A DNA stretch of 64,000 bases from Streptococcus castoreus DSM 17536. GTDB lineage: Bacteria > Bacillota > Bacilli > Lactobacillales > Streptococcaceae. This document shows positions 7,438 through 15,989 of this stretch, piece by piece. Every line of letters starts with the position of its first letter. Within the stretch, counting starts at the first letter, position 1. The translations under genes and the position numbers were made by a program. The stretch is from the NCBI RefSeq assembly GCF_000425025.1, contig NZ_AUKZ01000005.1:95061-159060 (forward strand). Reading direction: 5' to 3'. The notes under the pieces were generated by a model. It was not told the DNA's origin. It saw only the letters and a program-made list of their open reading frames with translations, and did not search any database.

Positions 7438-10161
7438 ATGGTGAAAACACATCCAAAATTAAATCATAAACAGCTATTACTCTATTCAAGTGTCATTCTC
7501 AGCTTCGCTATTTTGAGTAATGGACGAAATAGTTACGCTGAAGAAATTACCCAGGCACCAGAAACAACTATCAAAACACCCCCTCAGTCAACAGATCAAG
7601 AGACTAGCAAAGATACCACAAATCAAACTGAAAATACTACTGAAGGATCAAATGTTGCTCCAGTAATGACTGAATTGCAGCAAACACCATCCGTTCCAGA
7701 AAATAATCACCCATCCCCTAAGAAAGACCGTTATACCGACCTATTAGACGATTGGAATGCTATTATTGCTGGCAATGCTGTTTATGATAAAACCAATCCT
7801 GATATGGTAGCTTTCCATAATAAGGCTGAAAAAGAAGTTGAAACAATCATTCAGACCTATCAAGGACCAGAACTTCAAAACAGAACTTATCTCTGGGAGA
7901 AAACAAAAGATTACACTGCTTCTACTAATATTACACAAACTTACCGTGATATCGAAAAAATTGCCAAACAAGTAACCAACCCTGAATCGAATTATTATCG
8001 CAATAACAAAGCTATTAACATCGTTAGGGATGGTATGGCTTTTATGTATGACCACGCTTATAACCTTGAACGCGAAAATCACCAGACAACCGGCAAAAAT
8101 AATAAAGAAAATTGGTGGGACTACGAAATTGGTACACCTAGAGCCATTAATAATACCCTTTCATTGATGTATCCTTATTTTAGCCAAGAAGAAATTCTTA
8201 AATACACAGCTCCTATCGAAAAGTTTGTGCCAGACCCAACTCGTTTTAGAGTAAACGCTGTCAATGCAAAGGATTTTCCTCCTTTTGAAGCTAACAGTGG
8301 TAATTTAATTGATATGGGGCGTGTCAAATTAATTGCTGGTCTACTTCGTAAGGACGACAAGGAAATCGCAGCCACTATCAAGGCGATTGAAAAAGTATTT
8401 ACCCTTGTTGATGAGGGCAATGGGTTTTATAAAGATGGTTCCTTAATCGATCACGTCATTACCAATAAAAAAAGTCCTATGTATAATAAAGGAATTGCTT
8501 ATACAGGTGCCTATGGTAATGTTCTCATTGATGGTCTATCACAACTCATTCCAATTATCCAAAAAACAAATTCACCTATGGGGCAAGACAAAATGGCTAC
8601 CATCTATCACTGGATTAATAAGTCCTTTTTCCCTATCATGGTCAATGGTGAAATGATGGATATGACTCGAGGTCGTTCTATCAGTCGATTAACAGCCCAA
8701 TCACATGTTGCTGCGGTTGAAGCTCTCCGCGCCATTTTACGAATCGCGGACATGTCTGAAGAACCACACCGAACAGCTCTCAAAACACGTGTGAAAACTC
8801 TTGTCACTGAGGGAATGCCTTTCTATAATGTATATGATAACCTTAAAACCTATCGTGATATTCAATTAATGAAAAACTTATTAGATGATGACTCTATTCC
8901 TGTTCAAAAAAGCAAAAGCTATGTTTCTAGCTTTAATAGTATGGATAAATTAGCCCTCTATAATGCCGATTATGATTTTGCTTTTGGCTTGTCCATGTTT
9001 TCTGATCGTACGCAAAATTATGAAGCCATGAATAACGAGAATTTACATGGCTGGTTTACTGCTGATGGTATGTTCTATCTATACAACAGTGACTTAGGAC
9101 ATTACAGTGACAACTATTGGGCAACCGTCAATCCTTATTATTTACCTGGAACAACTGAAACAAGTAAAAAACCACTTGAAGGCACTCCTGAAAACATTAA
9201 AACCAAATCTGATCAAGTTGGAATGACCAGTCTACCTGATGGTGCCTTTGTTCGTAGTGAAAAACTCACTGATACAAGTGCCCTAGCTGCTATGACTTTC
9301 ACCAATTGGAATAAAAGCCTTATTTTGAATAAAGGTTGGTTTATTTTAGGAAATAAGATTGTCTTTGTCGGCAGTAATATCCAAAATAAATCTACTGATC
9401 CAGCTTATACCACTATTGAGCAACGAAAAGAAGATAAAAATCATCCTTACCTTACTTATGTCAACGGTAAAGCAGTCAATCTAACAGATCAACTAACTAA
9501 TTTTAAAGACACAAAAAGTATTTTTCTTGAAAGTGGTGCTTCTGGTCGCAATATTGGTTACTATTTCTTCAAGCCAACAACACTTGCTATCCGTAAGGCG
9601 CTTCAAACTGGAAAATGGAATACGATAAAAGCTGATGATAAATCAGCTGCTGCTGCAAAAGAAGTTTCCAATACCTTTATTACCATCACACAAGAACACG
9701 CTGGAAACGGCGATAGCTATGCCTATGCTATGATTCCAAATGTAAGTCGCAAAGATTTTGAAGCAATGGTTGCCAATTTTGAACTTGAATTACTTGCAAA
9801 TAATGATAAAGTAGCTGCCATATATGATCGCAAACAGCAACAAAAGTTCCTTATCCATTACGCAAAAGAAGGAACAACATTTGCCGGCATGTCCCTTCCT
9901 CAACAAGGTTTTTACACTTTTGCTGATGCTACCAAAAATGATCAAAAGGAGAAACAAGAACACAATCCAAGTCAAAACATCTCAGATAATAAAACTGATA
10001 AGTCCAGTTACCCCCAACCAACTTCATCAAATCAAAAGCGTATTCAAAAAGCGTTGCCAAAGGCTGGTCAATCCACCTCATCACTGGGACTATGGGGATT
10101 AACCTTATTAACCTTTACTTTCTTAACAAAGCATCTCAAAAAAGTAAGCCACAAAGATTAA
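7438..10161 (+). CDS. hylA: Hyaluronate lyase, cell-wall anchored (LPKAG)
   Basis: Polysaccharide lyase family 8 enzyme that cleaves hyaluronan by beta-elimination outside the cell. I start it at ATG 7438 (AAAGGAGG lies 3-10 nt upstream), giving 907 aa; an in-frame TTG at 7399 has no ribosome-binding site. Order: signal peptide (about 1-34, ending NSYAEE), Thr/Gln/Pro-rich linker (about 35-95), alpha/alpha-toroid lyase domain, beta-sandwich domains with GWFTADGMFYLYNSDLGHY, then a sorting signal LPKAG at 873-877, hydrophobic segment and KHLKK tail. Predicted catalytic residues are Asn289, His339 and Tyr359. His and Tyr are 20 residues apart because of an 11-residue insertion (VITNKKSPMYNKG region); in the pneumococcal enzyme they are 9 apart. 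Family and export are secure; anchoring relies on the LPXAG variant being accepted by sortase. Confidence 0.95.
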   Translation: MVKTHPKLNHKQLLLYSSVILSFAILSNGRNSYAEEITQAPETTIKTPPQSTDQETSKDTTNQTENTTEGSNVAPVMTELQQTPSVPENNHPSPKKDRYTDLLDDWNAIIAGNAVYDKTNPDMVAFHNKAEKEVETIIQTYQGPELQNRTYLWEKTKDYTASTNITQTYRDIEKIAKQVTNPESNYYRNNKAINIVRDGMAFMYDHAYNLERENHQTTGKNNKENWWDYEIGTPRAINNTLSLMYPYFSQEEILKYTAPIEKFVPDPTRFRVNAVNAKDFPPFEANSGNLIDMGRVKLIAGLLRKDDKEIAATIKAIEKVFTLVDEGNGFYKDGSLIDHVITNKKSPMYNKGIAYTGAYGNVLIDGLSQLIPIIQKTNSPMGQDKMATIYHWINKSFFPIMVNGEMMDMTRGRSISRLTAQSHVAAVEALRAILRIADMSEEPHRTALKTRVKTLVTEGMPFYNVYDNLKTYRDIQLMKNLLDDDSIPVQKSKSYVSSFNSMDKLALYNADYDFAFGLSMFSDRTQNYEAMNNENLHGWFTADGMFYLYNSDLGHYSDNYWATVNPYYLPGTTETSKKPLEGTPENIKTKSDQVGMTSLPDGAFVRSEKLTDTSALAAMTFTNWNKSLILNKGWFILGNKIVFVGSNIQNKSTDPAYTTIEQRKEDKNHPYLTYVNGKAVNLTDQLTNFKDTKSIFLESGASGRNIGYYFFKPTTLAIRKALQTGKWNTIKADDKSAAAAKEVSNTFITITQEHAGNGDSYAYAMIPNVSRKDFEAMVANFELELLANNDKVAAIYDRKQQQKFLIHYAKEGTTFAGMSLPQQGFYTFADATKNDQKEKQEHNPSQNISDNKTDKSSYPQPTSSNQKRIQKALPKAGQSTSSLGLWGLTLLTFTFLTKHLKKVSHKD

Positions 10162-10244
10162 GGCTAAGGCAAGTAGTTAATCATAAACTTTTGCTTACTA
10201 AAAATTAAAAGAGGGAACTGAGGTAATAACAAGGCTCCTAAACA

Positions 10245-10278
10245 CAAAAAGCAATAGGCTATTGTCTGTTGCTTTTTG
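10245..10278 (+). terminator. Probable terminator after hyaluronate lyase
   Basis: The 10-bp stem CAAAAAGCAA (10245-10254) / TTGCTTTTTG (10269-10278) encloses a 14-nt loop; the T-run lies in the 3' arm. It is 84 bp past the stop codon. Confidence 0.65.
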
Positions 10279-10703
10279 CATTATAAAGATTGAGATAAAA
10301 GCAATAAACCCACGTTTCACCTTAAATTCTTAGGGACTCATGAAGAATTAAGTTGGGCTACTTAATCAATTTTCTAAAGAGACTTCTTCAAGTTTTTCCT
10401 TTCAGTTTTGACAGTGGTAACTTTTGGCTAGATTAAAATTAGTGTTTACCAATCTAATTTTAGTCATTAAAGTAAACATTCTTTCAACTGTGCCACTAAA
10501 CCTTTTAGTAAAACAGTTATCAAGGCTTGCCAACTATAAAAAAGCGAACATACTAGCGACTTAAATGTATAAGTCCTTTGTATGTTCGTTCTCTGTAGTT
10601 GATTGTGCTATAAGTCAAGGAGGAGTTTGAGGATTTATGGGGAATAATCCATAAATTGACAACCTAACTCCCTTAGAGATTAGAGTATTTTATCTATGTA
10701 TTA
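10279..10703. other. Non-coding region rich in inverted repeats
   Basis: No credible gene is visible. The region contains at least three hairpins: GATTAAAATTAG/CTAATTTTAGTC (10431-10442/10454-10465, one G-T type mismatch), CGAACATAC/GTATGTTCG (10545-10553/10580-10588, with an inner GACTT/AAGTC helix), and ATTTATGG/CCATAAAT (10633-10640/10649-10656). None has a clean T-tract. It separates the convergent hyaluronate lyase and small secreted protein genes. Confidence 0.5.
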
Positions 10704-11078
10704 TTATTTTGACAACGTAATACCGTTACTGTTAGAAACTGTAGTACTACTAGTTTCTTTTACTACTGTAATTCCATTAGAAACTGTGGTATTTTCCTTA
10801 TTTTTCTTCACAGAAACTGCATAAGGATTCCATGTTCCAGCATTATAACGGTCTAAAAGAACATCTTGAATTACATCAATCTTATGCTGATTAACTTCTT
10901 TCTCGTAACTGTAATAGGCATCAAGAAAAGCTTCAAGCATATCATTACTATATTTTGAGTAAAAATTATATTGATCAGTACCTTTATACTGATCAGCGCT
11001 AACGACTGTAGTCAATTGTGCGGCAAGTGTCATTGCTGAAGCTGCTGTTAATAATATTCCTACAATTTTTTTCTTCAT
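10704..11078 (-). CDS. Small secreted protein with C-terminal tandem motif
   Basis: A 124-aa protein of unknown family. A classic signal peptide (MKKKIVGILLTAASAMTLAA..., cleavage likely after VSA at residue 28) is followed by a Tyr/Asp-rich helical region (YNFYSKYSNDMLEAFLDAYYSYEKE) and a Ser/Thr-rich tail in which a motif is repeated: NTTVSNGITVVK and STTVSNSNGITLSK. There is no LPXTG signal or lipobox, so the mature protein of about 96 aa is probably released. The start ATG is preceded by AAAAGGAAGT. It stands alone between convergent hyaluronate lyase and the E3 gene, with its own 5' leader of over 100 nt containing a perfect hairpin. A virulence role would be guesswork. Confidence 0.8.
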   Translation of the reverse strand: MKKKIVGILLTAASAMTLAAQLTTVVSADQYKGTDQYNFYSKYSNDMLEAFLDAYYSYEKEVNQHKIDVIQDVLLDRYNAGTWNPYAVSVKKNKENTTVSNGITVVKETSSTTVSNSNGITLSK

Positions 11079-11175
11079 GTGTAGAGTACTTCCTTTTATA
11101 TATCATATTGTTATTTATGATGTCTTATCATAGTGCTTTTCCCGGGATAAAGGACTACAATAAAGACCATCTGAT

Positions 11176-11195
11176 GTAACTTTATCAAAAGTTAC
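11176..11195. promoter_or_regulatory. Perfect hairpin/dyad in the leader of the small secreted protein gene
   Basis: GTAACTTT (11176-11183) and AAAGTTAC (11188-11195) form a perfect 8-bp stem around a 4-nt loop, about 100 nt upstream of the start codon. A TATAAT lies about 15 nt further upstream on the minus strand, so the dyad could be an operator just downstream of the promoter or a 5'-UTR hairpin. Confidence 0.4.
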
Positions 11196-11336
11196 CACTC
11201 TATTATATATAATTGCAATAGTTTTGTTATTATATTAGAATTTTTTATCAGATGATTAATATTTTTTATAATGGTTTTTTAACCAGCATTTTTCAAATAA
11301 TGCTATGATACCTGCTCATAAAACTCAAAAACAAGT

Positions 11337-11382
11337 AAAAAGGAAGAAACTCTTCCTGCTCACTGCTCAGTTCTTCCTTTTT
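11337..11382 (-). terminator. Terminator of the acoABCL-type cluster
   Basis: A 12-bp stem AAAAAGGAAGAA (11337-11348) / TTCTTCCTTTTT (11371-11382) ends with a T-run on the minus strand, 23 bp past the E3 stop codon. A/T runs occur on both sides. Confidence 0.85.
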
Positions 11383-11404
11383 TTATTTTCAGTAAAACTT
11401 GCTC

Positions 11405-13168
11405 TTAGTGACGTTTTGGAGGATTATGAATAGCTTCGCCAAGAACATCTGCAAAGGCTTCATACATCACTTCTGAGAAAGTTGGATGCCCATGGATTGA
11501 CAATAATAATTCATCAACTGTTAATTCTGATTCCATAATGGTTGCAGCTTCGTTGATGATTTCAGCGGCTGCTGGACCAATGATATGAACCCCAAGAATT
11601 TCATGGTATTTGGCATCAGCAATAACTTTTACAAAACCATGTGCTTCGTTTGAGGCAATCGCACGGCCATTACCAGTAAAGCTATTTTTACCGATCAGAA
11701 CATCACCGTATTGTTCACGGGCTTGTTCTTCTGTTAAACCAACCATTGCCACTTCTGGGTGGGTGTAAACCGCAGCTGGTGTATACTTAAGATTGGCTTT
11801 ACGAGTGGTATTACCATGCATGGCATTTTCTGCAGCTACTTCACCCATACGGTAAGCAGCGTGTGCAAGCATTTTAGTTCCGTTGACATCACCTGGTGCA
11901 TAGATACCCGAAATAGAGGTTTCTTGATAGTCATTCACTTTAATACGATTGCGATCCATTTCAAGATTAAGATTTTCAAGACCATCCATTTGAGGCACAC
12001 GTCCGATAGAAAGCAAAGCTTTTTCAGCGACAACTTCTTCACCATTGTTCAATTTCAAGGTCAGTTGATTATTTGCTTCTATGATTTCAGACACACCAAC
12101 TGATGTTTTGATCTTCATGCCTTTCTTAGAAAGGATCTTTTGCAATTCAAACGATACTTCTTTATCCATTGCAGGAATAATGCGGTCTGCCATTTCAATA
12201 ACGGTCACATCAACACCGTATGATGCCCAAACAAGTCCAAGTTCGATACCAACGACACCGCCACCCATAACAGCAAGTGATTTGGGCATTTCACGAAGGT
12301 CCAGAATATCATCAGAGGTTAAAACGAGTTTAGAGTCAATTCCTGGGATATTGATACGTGATACTTTAGAACCTGTTGCAAGAATGATGTTGCGACCTTT
12401 AATGGTTTGTGCCCCAATGGTTACAGTCTTGTCAGGGTTTACTTGACCAAGACCATTAAAGATAGTGACTTTATTAGCTTTAAGAAGGCCTTGAACACCA
12501 CCTGTTAAGGTTTTAACAACAGTGTTCTTAAAGTCAACTGTTTTGTCCATGTCAATCGTGTAGTTAGTTGATGCAAGATTGATCCCACGACCTGCTGCAA
12601 TCTTAATACCATCAAGGATTTCAGCATTTTTTAGGTAAGTCTTCGTTGGGATACATCCTACGTTCAAGCAAGTCCCGCCAAATTCAGATTTCTCAACAAT
12701 GGCAACTTTACCACCAAGTTGAGCACCACGAATAGCAGCATAATAACCAGCAGGACCACCGCCAACAACGATAATATCATATTCATCGTCAGCAAGAGCC
12801 ACTTTTGGTGACGATGAAGCAGCTTGAGCTGGTGCTTTTGGCACTTCAAGTCCAGCAGCTTCTAAATCTTCTGTTGTGCGAGCAACATTGATATCTGAAG
12901 AAGCTGGGCTAGAAACCTCAACAGATTCGCCTTCGGCACCAATATAACCGATAACTTCTGTTACAGGAACCGTTTCACCAGCTTGGCGCATAATTTTCAA
13001 AAGAACACCTGAGTCTTCTGCTTCAAGTTCCATATTGGTTTTATCTGACATGATTTCAAGAAGAATATCACCTTCACTGACAGTATCACCTTCTTGTTTT
13101 TTCCACTCGATGATTTCACCTTCTTGCATGTCAACACCGAGTTTCGGCATAATAATTTCAACAGCCAT
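11405..13168 (-). CDS. acoL: Dihydrolipoyl dehydrogenase (E3) with N-terminal lipoyl domain
   Basis: E3 reoxidises dihydrolipoyl groups of E2 with NAD+. From ATG 13168 the protein is 587 aa; a TTG at 13198 in frame adds residues unlike the family and is rejected. Order: lipoyl domain (1-80, lipoyl lysine Lys43 in SDKTN), Ala/Pro/Ser linker, FAD fold beginning DYDIIVVGGGPAGYYAA-like at about 130, redox disulfide GGTCLNVGC (Cys167/Cys172), NAD-binding GGGVVGIELG, APGDVNG, and C-terminal dimer motif HGHPTFSE carrying the catalytic His-Glu pair. It is the last gene of the dehydrogenase cluster, but 342 bp separate it from acoC and no Shine-Dalgarno sequence precedes the ATG. Its lipoyl domain is nearly identical to that of the E2 gene. 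Called acoL in S. pyogenes; pdhD/lpdA are equivalent names. Confidence 0.95.
   Translation of the reverse strand: MAVEIIMPKLGVDMQEGEIIEWKKQEGDTVSEGDILLEIMSDKTNMELEAEDSGVLLKIMRQAGETVPVTEVIGYIGAEGESVEVSSPASSDINVARTTEDLEAAGLEVPKAPAQAASSSPKVALADDEYDIIVVGGGPAGYYAAIRGAQLGGKVAIVEKSEFGGTCLNVGCIPTKTYLKNAEILDGIKIAAGRGINLASTNYTIDMDKTVDFKNTVVKTLTGGVQGLLKANKVTIFNGLGQVNPDKTVTIGAQTIKGRNIILATGSKVSRINIPGIDSKLVLTSDDILDLREMPKSLAVMGGGVVGIELGLVWASYGVDVTVIEMADRIIPAMDKEVSFELQKILSKKGMKIKTSVGVSEIIEANNQLTLKLNNGEEVVAEKALLSIGRVPQMDGLENLNLEMDRNRIKVNDYQETSISGIYAPGDVNGTKMLAHAAYRMGEVAAENAMHGNTTRKANLKYTPAAVYTHPEVAMVGLTEEQAREQYGDVLIGKNSFTGNGRAIASNEAHGFVKVIADAKYHEILGVHIIGPAAAEIINEAATIMESELTVDELLLSIHGHPTFSEVMYEAFADVLGEAIHNPPKRH
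12924..13168 (-). repeat. Lipoyl-domain repeat, copy in E3 gene
   Basis: These 245 bp align without gaps to 14679-14923 in the E2 gene at a constant offset of 1755 bp. By eye roughly 85-90 percent of bases match, including synonymous positions, from the start codon to about codon 81. This indicates a recent duplication or ongoing gene conversion. Confidence 0.9.
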
Positions 13169-13510
13169 AATTATGATACAAAGAACGTCCAAATGCAACC
13201 GAATTTTGCGGTAAGTCAGAAATCTTTGATTTCGTTAACACACCCAAGTCAGGACGACTGACTTTCCGAGACGAATCTTGAGGAAAGTTAAGACGTCTAC
13301 AACGCTTCGATTATTTAACTTTTTCCACTTTATTCCGAGCATTTAGTTCGTGTTTACATGTCACGAACTCGTTCTAAATCCTTTCTATTTTTTTGAGAAA
13401 AGAAGGATTATTAGTTTTCTTCTAATCACTTCTTTTGTCTTTGCGAGTGCTTTATTTTTTGTTCTAGCCCTTAAAAATCATCCAGATTTTTCAAGCTAAT
13501 TCAATTTTTA
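13169..13510 (-). other. Long structured spacer between E2 and E3 genes
   Basis: 342 bp without a recognisable gene. On the minus strand it holds hairpins AAAAATC/GATTTTT (13473-13479/13485-13491), AGTTCGTG/CACGAACT (13345-13352/13362-13369) and AAGTCAG/CTGACTT near 13246-13264. An AGAAAGGA at about 13380 precedes a 17-codon GTG-started ORF (MTCKHELNARNKVEKVK). The E3 ATG itself has no Shine-Dalgarno sequence. It may hold an internal promoter, a regulatory leader or a decayed insertion. Confidence 0.45.
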
Positions 13511-14923
13511 TCAGATCAATAATTCAAATGGATTTTCCATTAATTTCTTAAGGTCTACCATGAATTTTGCCCCATTCATACCATCTACCAAGCGATGATC
13601 AATGGTTAGACACATTGCCATAATTGGACGCACTACAATCTGACCATCAACAACTGTTGGAGTCGGAATCGTTGCACCAACGCCTAGAATAGCAGAGTTT
13701 GGTTGGTTGATGATTGGATTAAATGTCTTTGTGCCAAACATTCCCAAGTTTGTGATTGAAAAGGTTGAGCCAGACATTTCTGCTGCTTTCAGCTTGCCAG
13801 ATTGAGCCTTTTTGATCACATCTTTAGAAGCAAGGACAAAATCTGACAAACTCATTTTGTCTGCTCCATGAACAACCGGCACAATAAGACCATCATCAAG
13901 TCCAACTGCAATACCAAGGTTAACAAAACGATGAAGTTCAATATCGTTAGCATCATTAATGAGAGAAGCATTCATGTACTCGTGCTCTGGTTTCATTAAT
14001 GTCTTGACAACTGCCATACCAATTAGGTCGGTAAAACTGACTTTAAGACCTGTTTTCGCCATGATTGGATCGATTAACTTTTTACGAAGTGCAATCATTT
14101 CTGTCATGTCAATATCGTAGTTAAGCGTAAATGTAGGCGCAGTAAGGTAGGAGTTAGTCATACCTTTAGAAATAGCCTTACGCATAGCTGACATTGGCTT
14201 GTGTTCAACGCCTTCTGGAAGATTAACCACTTTTTCTTCTTTAGTTGCTGCTAGGGCTTTTGGTTCAGCTGGTTTAGTAGCTTCGAGGACTGCTACAATA
14301 TCTTCTTTCATAACTTTACCATTAAATCCTGTTCCTGAAATGGTCGCCAAGTCAATCCCCTTGTCAATAGCCATTTTGTAAGCAAGTGGTGATGCTTTTG
14401 GTTGCGCTTCTTTAAAGTTCTCAACATCTTCTTTATGGACACGACCTTTTGGTCCTGTTCCTGGAACTTGAGTAAAGTCAATGCCCATTTCTCTAGCTAC
14501 TTTACGAGCGGCTGGAGTGGCACGAACTTTACCATCTGTCCCTTGAGGAATAGTTGTCGTTGCTATCTGAGGAACTAGCATAGCAACATCTTCTTTAGAA
14601 GCAACTGCTGATCCAGCATTCGTTGAAGTAGGAACTGGAGTTTCTGTGGTTTTTTCGCTTGATGCGATTGTATCGACTGATTCACCTTCAACACCAATAT
14701 AACCGATAATCTCAGTTACAGGTACCGTGTCACCAGCTGGGCGGACAATTTTCAATAAGATACCTGAATCTTCTGCTTCAAGTTCCATATTCGTTTTGTC
14801 TGACATGATTTCAAGGAGAATGTCACCTTCATTGACAGTATCACCTTCTTGTTTTTTCCACTCGATGATTTCACCCTCTTGCATGTCAACGCCGAGCTTT
14901 GGCATAATAATTTCAAATGCCAT
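13511..14923 (-). CDS. acoC: Dihydrolipoamide acyltransferase (E2)
   Basis: E2 is the core of the 2-oxoacid (pyruvate/acetoin) dehydrogenase complex and transfers the acyl group from its lipoyl arm to CoA. The 470-aa protein has a lipoyl domain (1-80, Lys43), two consecutive peripheral-subunit-binding domains (about 133-170, VRATPAARKVAREMGID...; and about 176-212, ASPLAYKMAIDKGID...), and the catalytic domain ending with the HRLVDG motif (His443, Asp447). Two binding domains are unusual: most E2 proteins have one. ATG 14923 is preceded by AAAGGATG. It follows the E1beta gene by 67 bp. In S. pyogenes it is annotated acoC, but the complex may act on pyruvate. Confidence 0.95.
   Translation of the reverse strand: MAFEIIMPKLGVDMQEGEIIEWKKQEGDTVNEGDILLEIMSDKTNMELEAEDSGILLKIVRPAGDTVPVTEIIGYIGVEGESVDTIASSEKTTETPVPTSTNAGSAVASKEDVAMLVPQIATTTIPQGTDGKVRATPAARKVAREMGIDFTQVPGTGPKGRVHKEDVENFKEAQPKASPLAYKMAIDKGIDLATISGTGFNGKVMKEDIVAVLEATKPAEPKALAATKEEKVVNLPEGVEHKPMSAMRKAISKGMTNSYLTAPTFTLNYDIDMTEMIALRKKLIDPIMAKTGLKVSFTDLIGMAVVKTLMKPEHEYMNASLINDANDIELHRFVNLGIAVGLDDGLIVPVVHGADKMSLSDFVLASKDVIKKAQSGKLKAAEMSGSTFSITNLGMFGTKTFNPIINQPNSAILGVGATIPTPTVVDGQIVVRPIMAMCLTIDHRLVDGMNGAKFMVDLKKLMENPFELLI
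14679..14923 (-). repeat. Lipoyl-domain repeat, copy in E2 gene
   Basis: This is the partner of 12924-13168: same strand, same frame and ungapped alignment. Both encode the lipoyl domain MPKLGVDMQEGEIIEWKKQE..., with conserved Lys43. Confidence 0.9.
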
Positions 14924-14990
14924 TTCTACATCCTTTCACAATTTATAAGCGTCATTGATAACTTTTCGCTTTACATTATAGACTTGTCAC

Positions 14991-15989
14991 CTAATTCCCT
15001 TTGTTGACCATTTTTACAATAGCTGCCTTGATTTTTTCAACATCTGGCAAGATAGCTTGCTCAAGAACACGCGCATAAGGTACCGGAACATCCTCGCTTG
15101 CCAGACGAACAATAGGATGATCAAGGTAATCAAAAGCTTCACTTTCAGTAATCATGGTTGCAATTTCACCAATGAATCCACCTGTTTTGTAAGCATCATT
15201 AACAAGCATCAACTTACCTGTTTTCTTAACAGATTCAATGATCAATTCTTTATCAAGTGGAATGAGGGTACGTGGGTCAACGACTTCAACGTTAATACCA
15301 TCTACCGCCACTTCTTCAGCCGCTTGAAGAACACGTTCCAACATACGACCATATGACACGATTGTCAAATCAGTTCCTTCACGTTTGATATCACCTTTGC
15401 CAAGTGGAATATAGAAATCAGGGTCTTGATTAACTTCTTCTTTTTTACCATAAAGAGCTTTGGGCTCCATGAAAAGAACAATGTTGTTGTCACGAATAGC
15501 TGATTTTAATAATCCTTTAGCATCGTTTGCATTACCTGGAGCAACAACCTTAATCCCTGGAATATGGGTCAACCACGCTTCAAGAGATTGTGAGTGTTGG
15601 GCAGCAGAACCAATACCTGAACCGGATGCCACGCGGAAAGTAACTGGTGTGATTAAGCCACCACCAAACATATAATTGTTTTTAGCACCATTATTAACAA
15701 TAGCATCCATCATGATAGTAAGGAAATCCATGAAAGTAACATCAACGATTGGACGAAGCCCTGTAATGGCAGCACCAATGGCAGCACCAGAGATAGCAGC
15801 TTCTGAAATTGGTGTGTCTTTAACACGTTTGGCACCAAATTCTTCAATCATTCCAACAGAGGTCCCAAAATCACCCCCATAAACACCAACATCTTCTCCC
15901 ATAAGGAAAATGTTTTCATCCTTGCGCATTTCCTCAGTCATGGCAAGGTTGACTGCTTCGCGCAGAGCCATTAATTTTGTTTCTGACAT
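14991..15989 (-). CDS. acoB: 2-oxoacid dehydrogenase E1 component, beta subunit
   Basis: E1 beta pairs with E1 alpha to decarboxylate the 2-oxoacid using thiamine pyrophosphate. The 332-aa protein has the transketolase-like pyrimidine-binding N-terminus (LMALREAVNLAM, FLMGEDVGVYGG), the GLRPIVDVTFMDF segment and the C-terminal domain with YGRMLERVLQAA and VDPRTLIPLD. Length fits the family, about 325-340 aa. The ATG at 15989 has no Shine-Dalgarno sequence, and the gap to E1alpha is 321 bp, long for genes of one complex. Assignment to E1beta is secure; pyruvate rather than acetoin as substrate is likely if no other such complex exists in the genome, which I cannot see. Confidence 0.95.
   Translation of the reverse strand: MSETKLMALREAVNLAMTEEMRKDENIFLMGEDVGVYGGDFGTSVGMIEEFGAKRVKDTPISEAAISGAAIGAAITGLRPIVDVTFMDFLTIMMDAIVNNGAKNNYMFGGGLITPVTFRVASGSGIGSAAQHSQSLEAWLTHIPGIKVVAPGNANDAKGLLKSAIRDNNIVLFMEPKALYGKKEEVNQDPDFYIPLGKGDIKREGTDLTIVSYGRMLERVLQAAEEVAVDGINVEVVDPRTLIPLDKELIIESVKKTGKLMLVNDAYKTGGFIGEIATMITESEAFDYLDHPIVRLASEDVPVPYARVLEQAILPDVEKIKAAIVKMVNKGN

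Noticed and set aside
9824..10102. Plus-strand alternative frame within the hyaluronate lyase C-terminus
   Set aside because: It fully overlaps a gene whose frame is supported through the LPKAG anchor.
12081..12446. Plus-strand ORF of 121 codons inside acoL
   Set aside because: It is antisense to a well-conserved dihydrolipoyl dehydrogenase region, has no ribosome-binding site, and its composition is that of a shadow frame.
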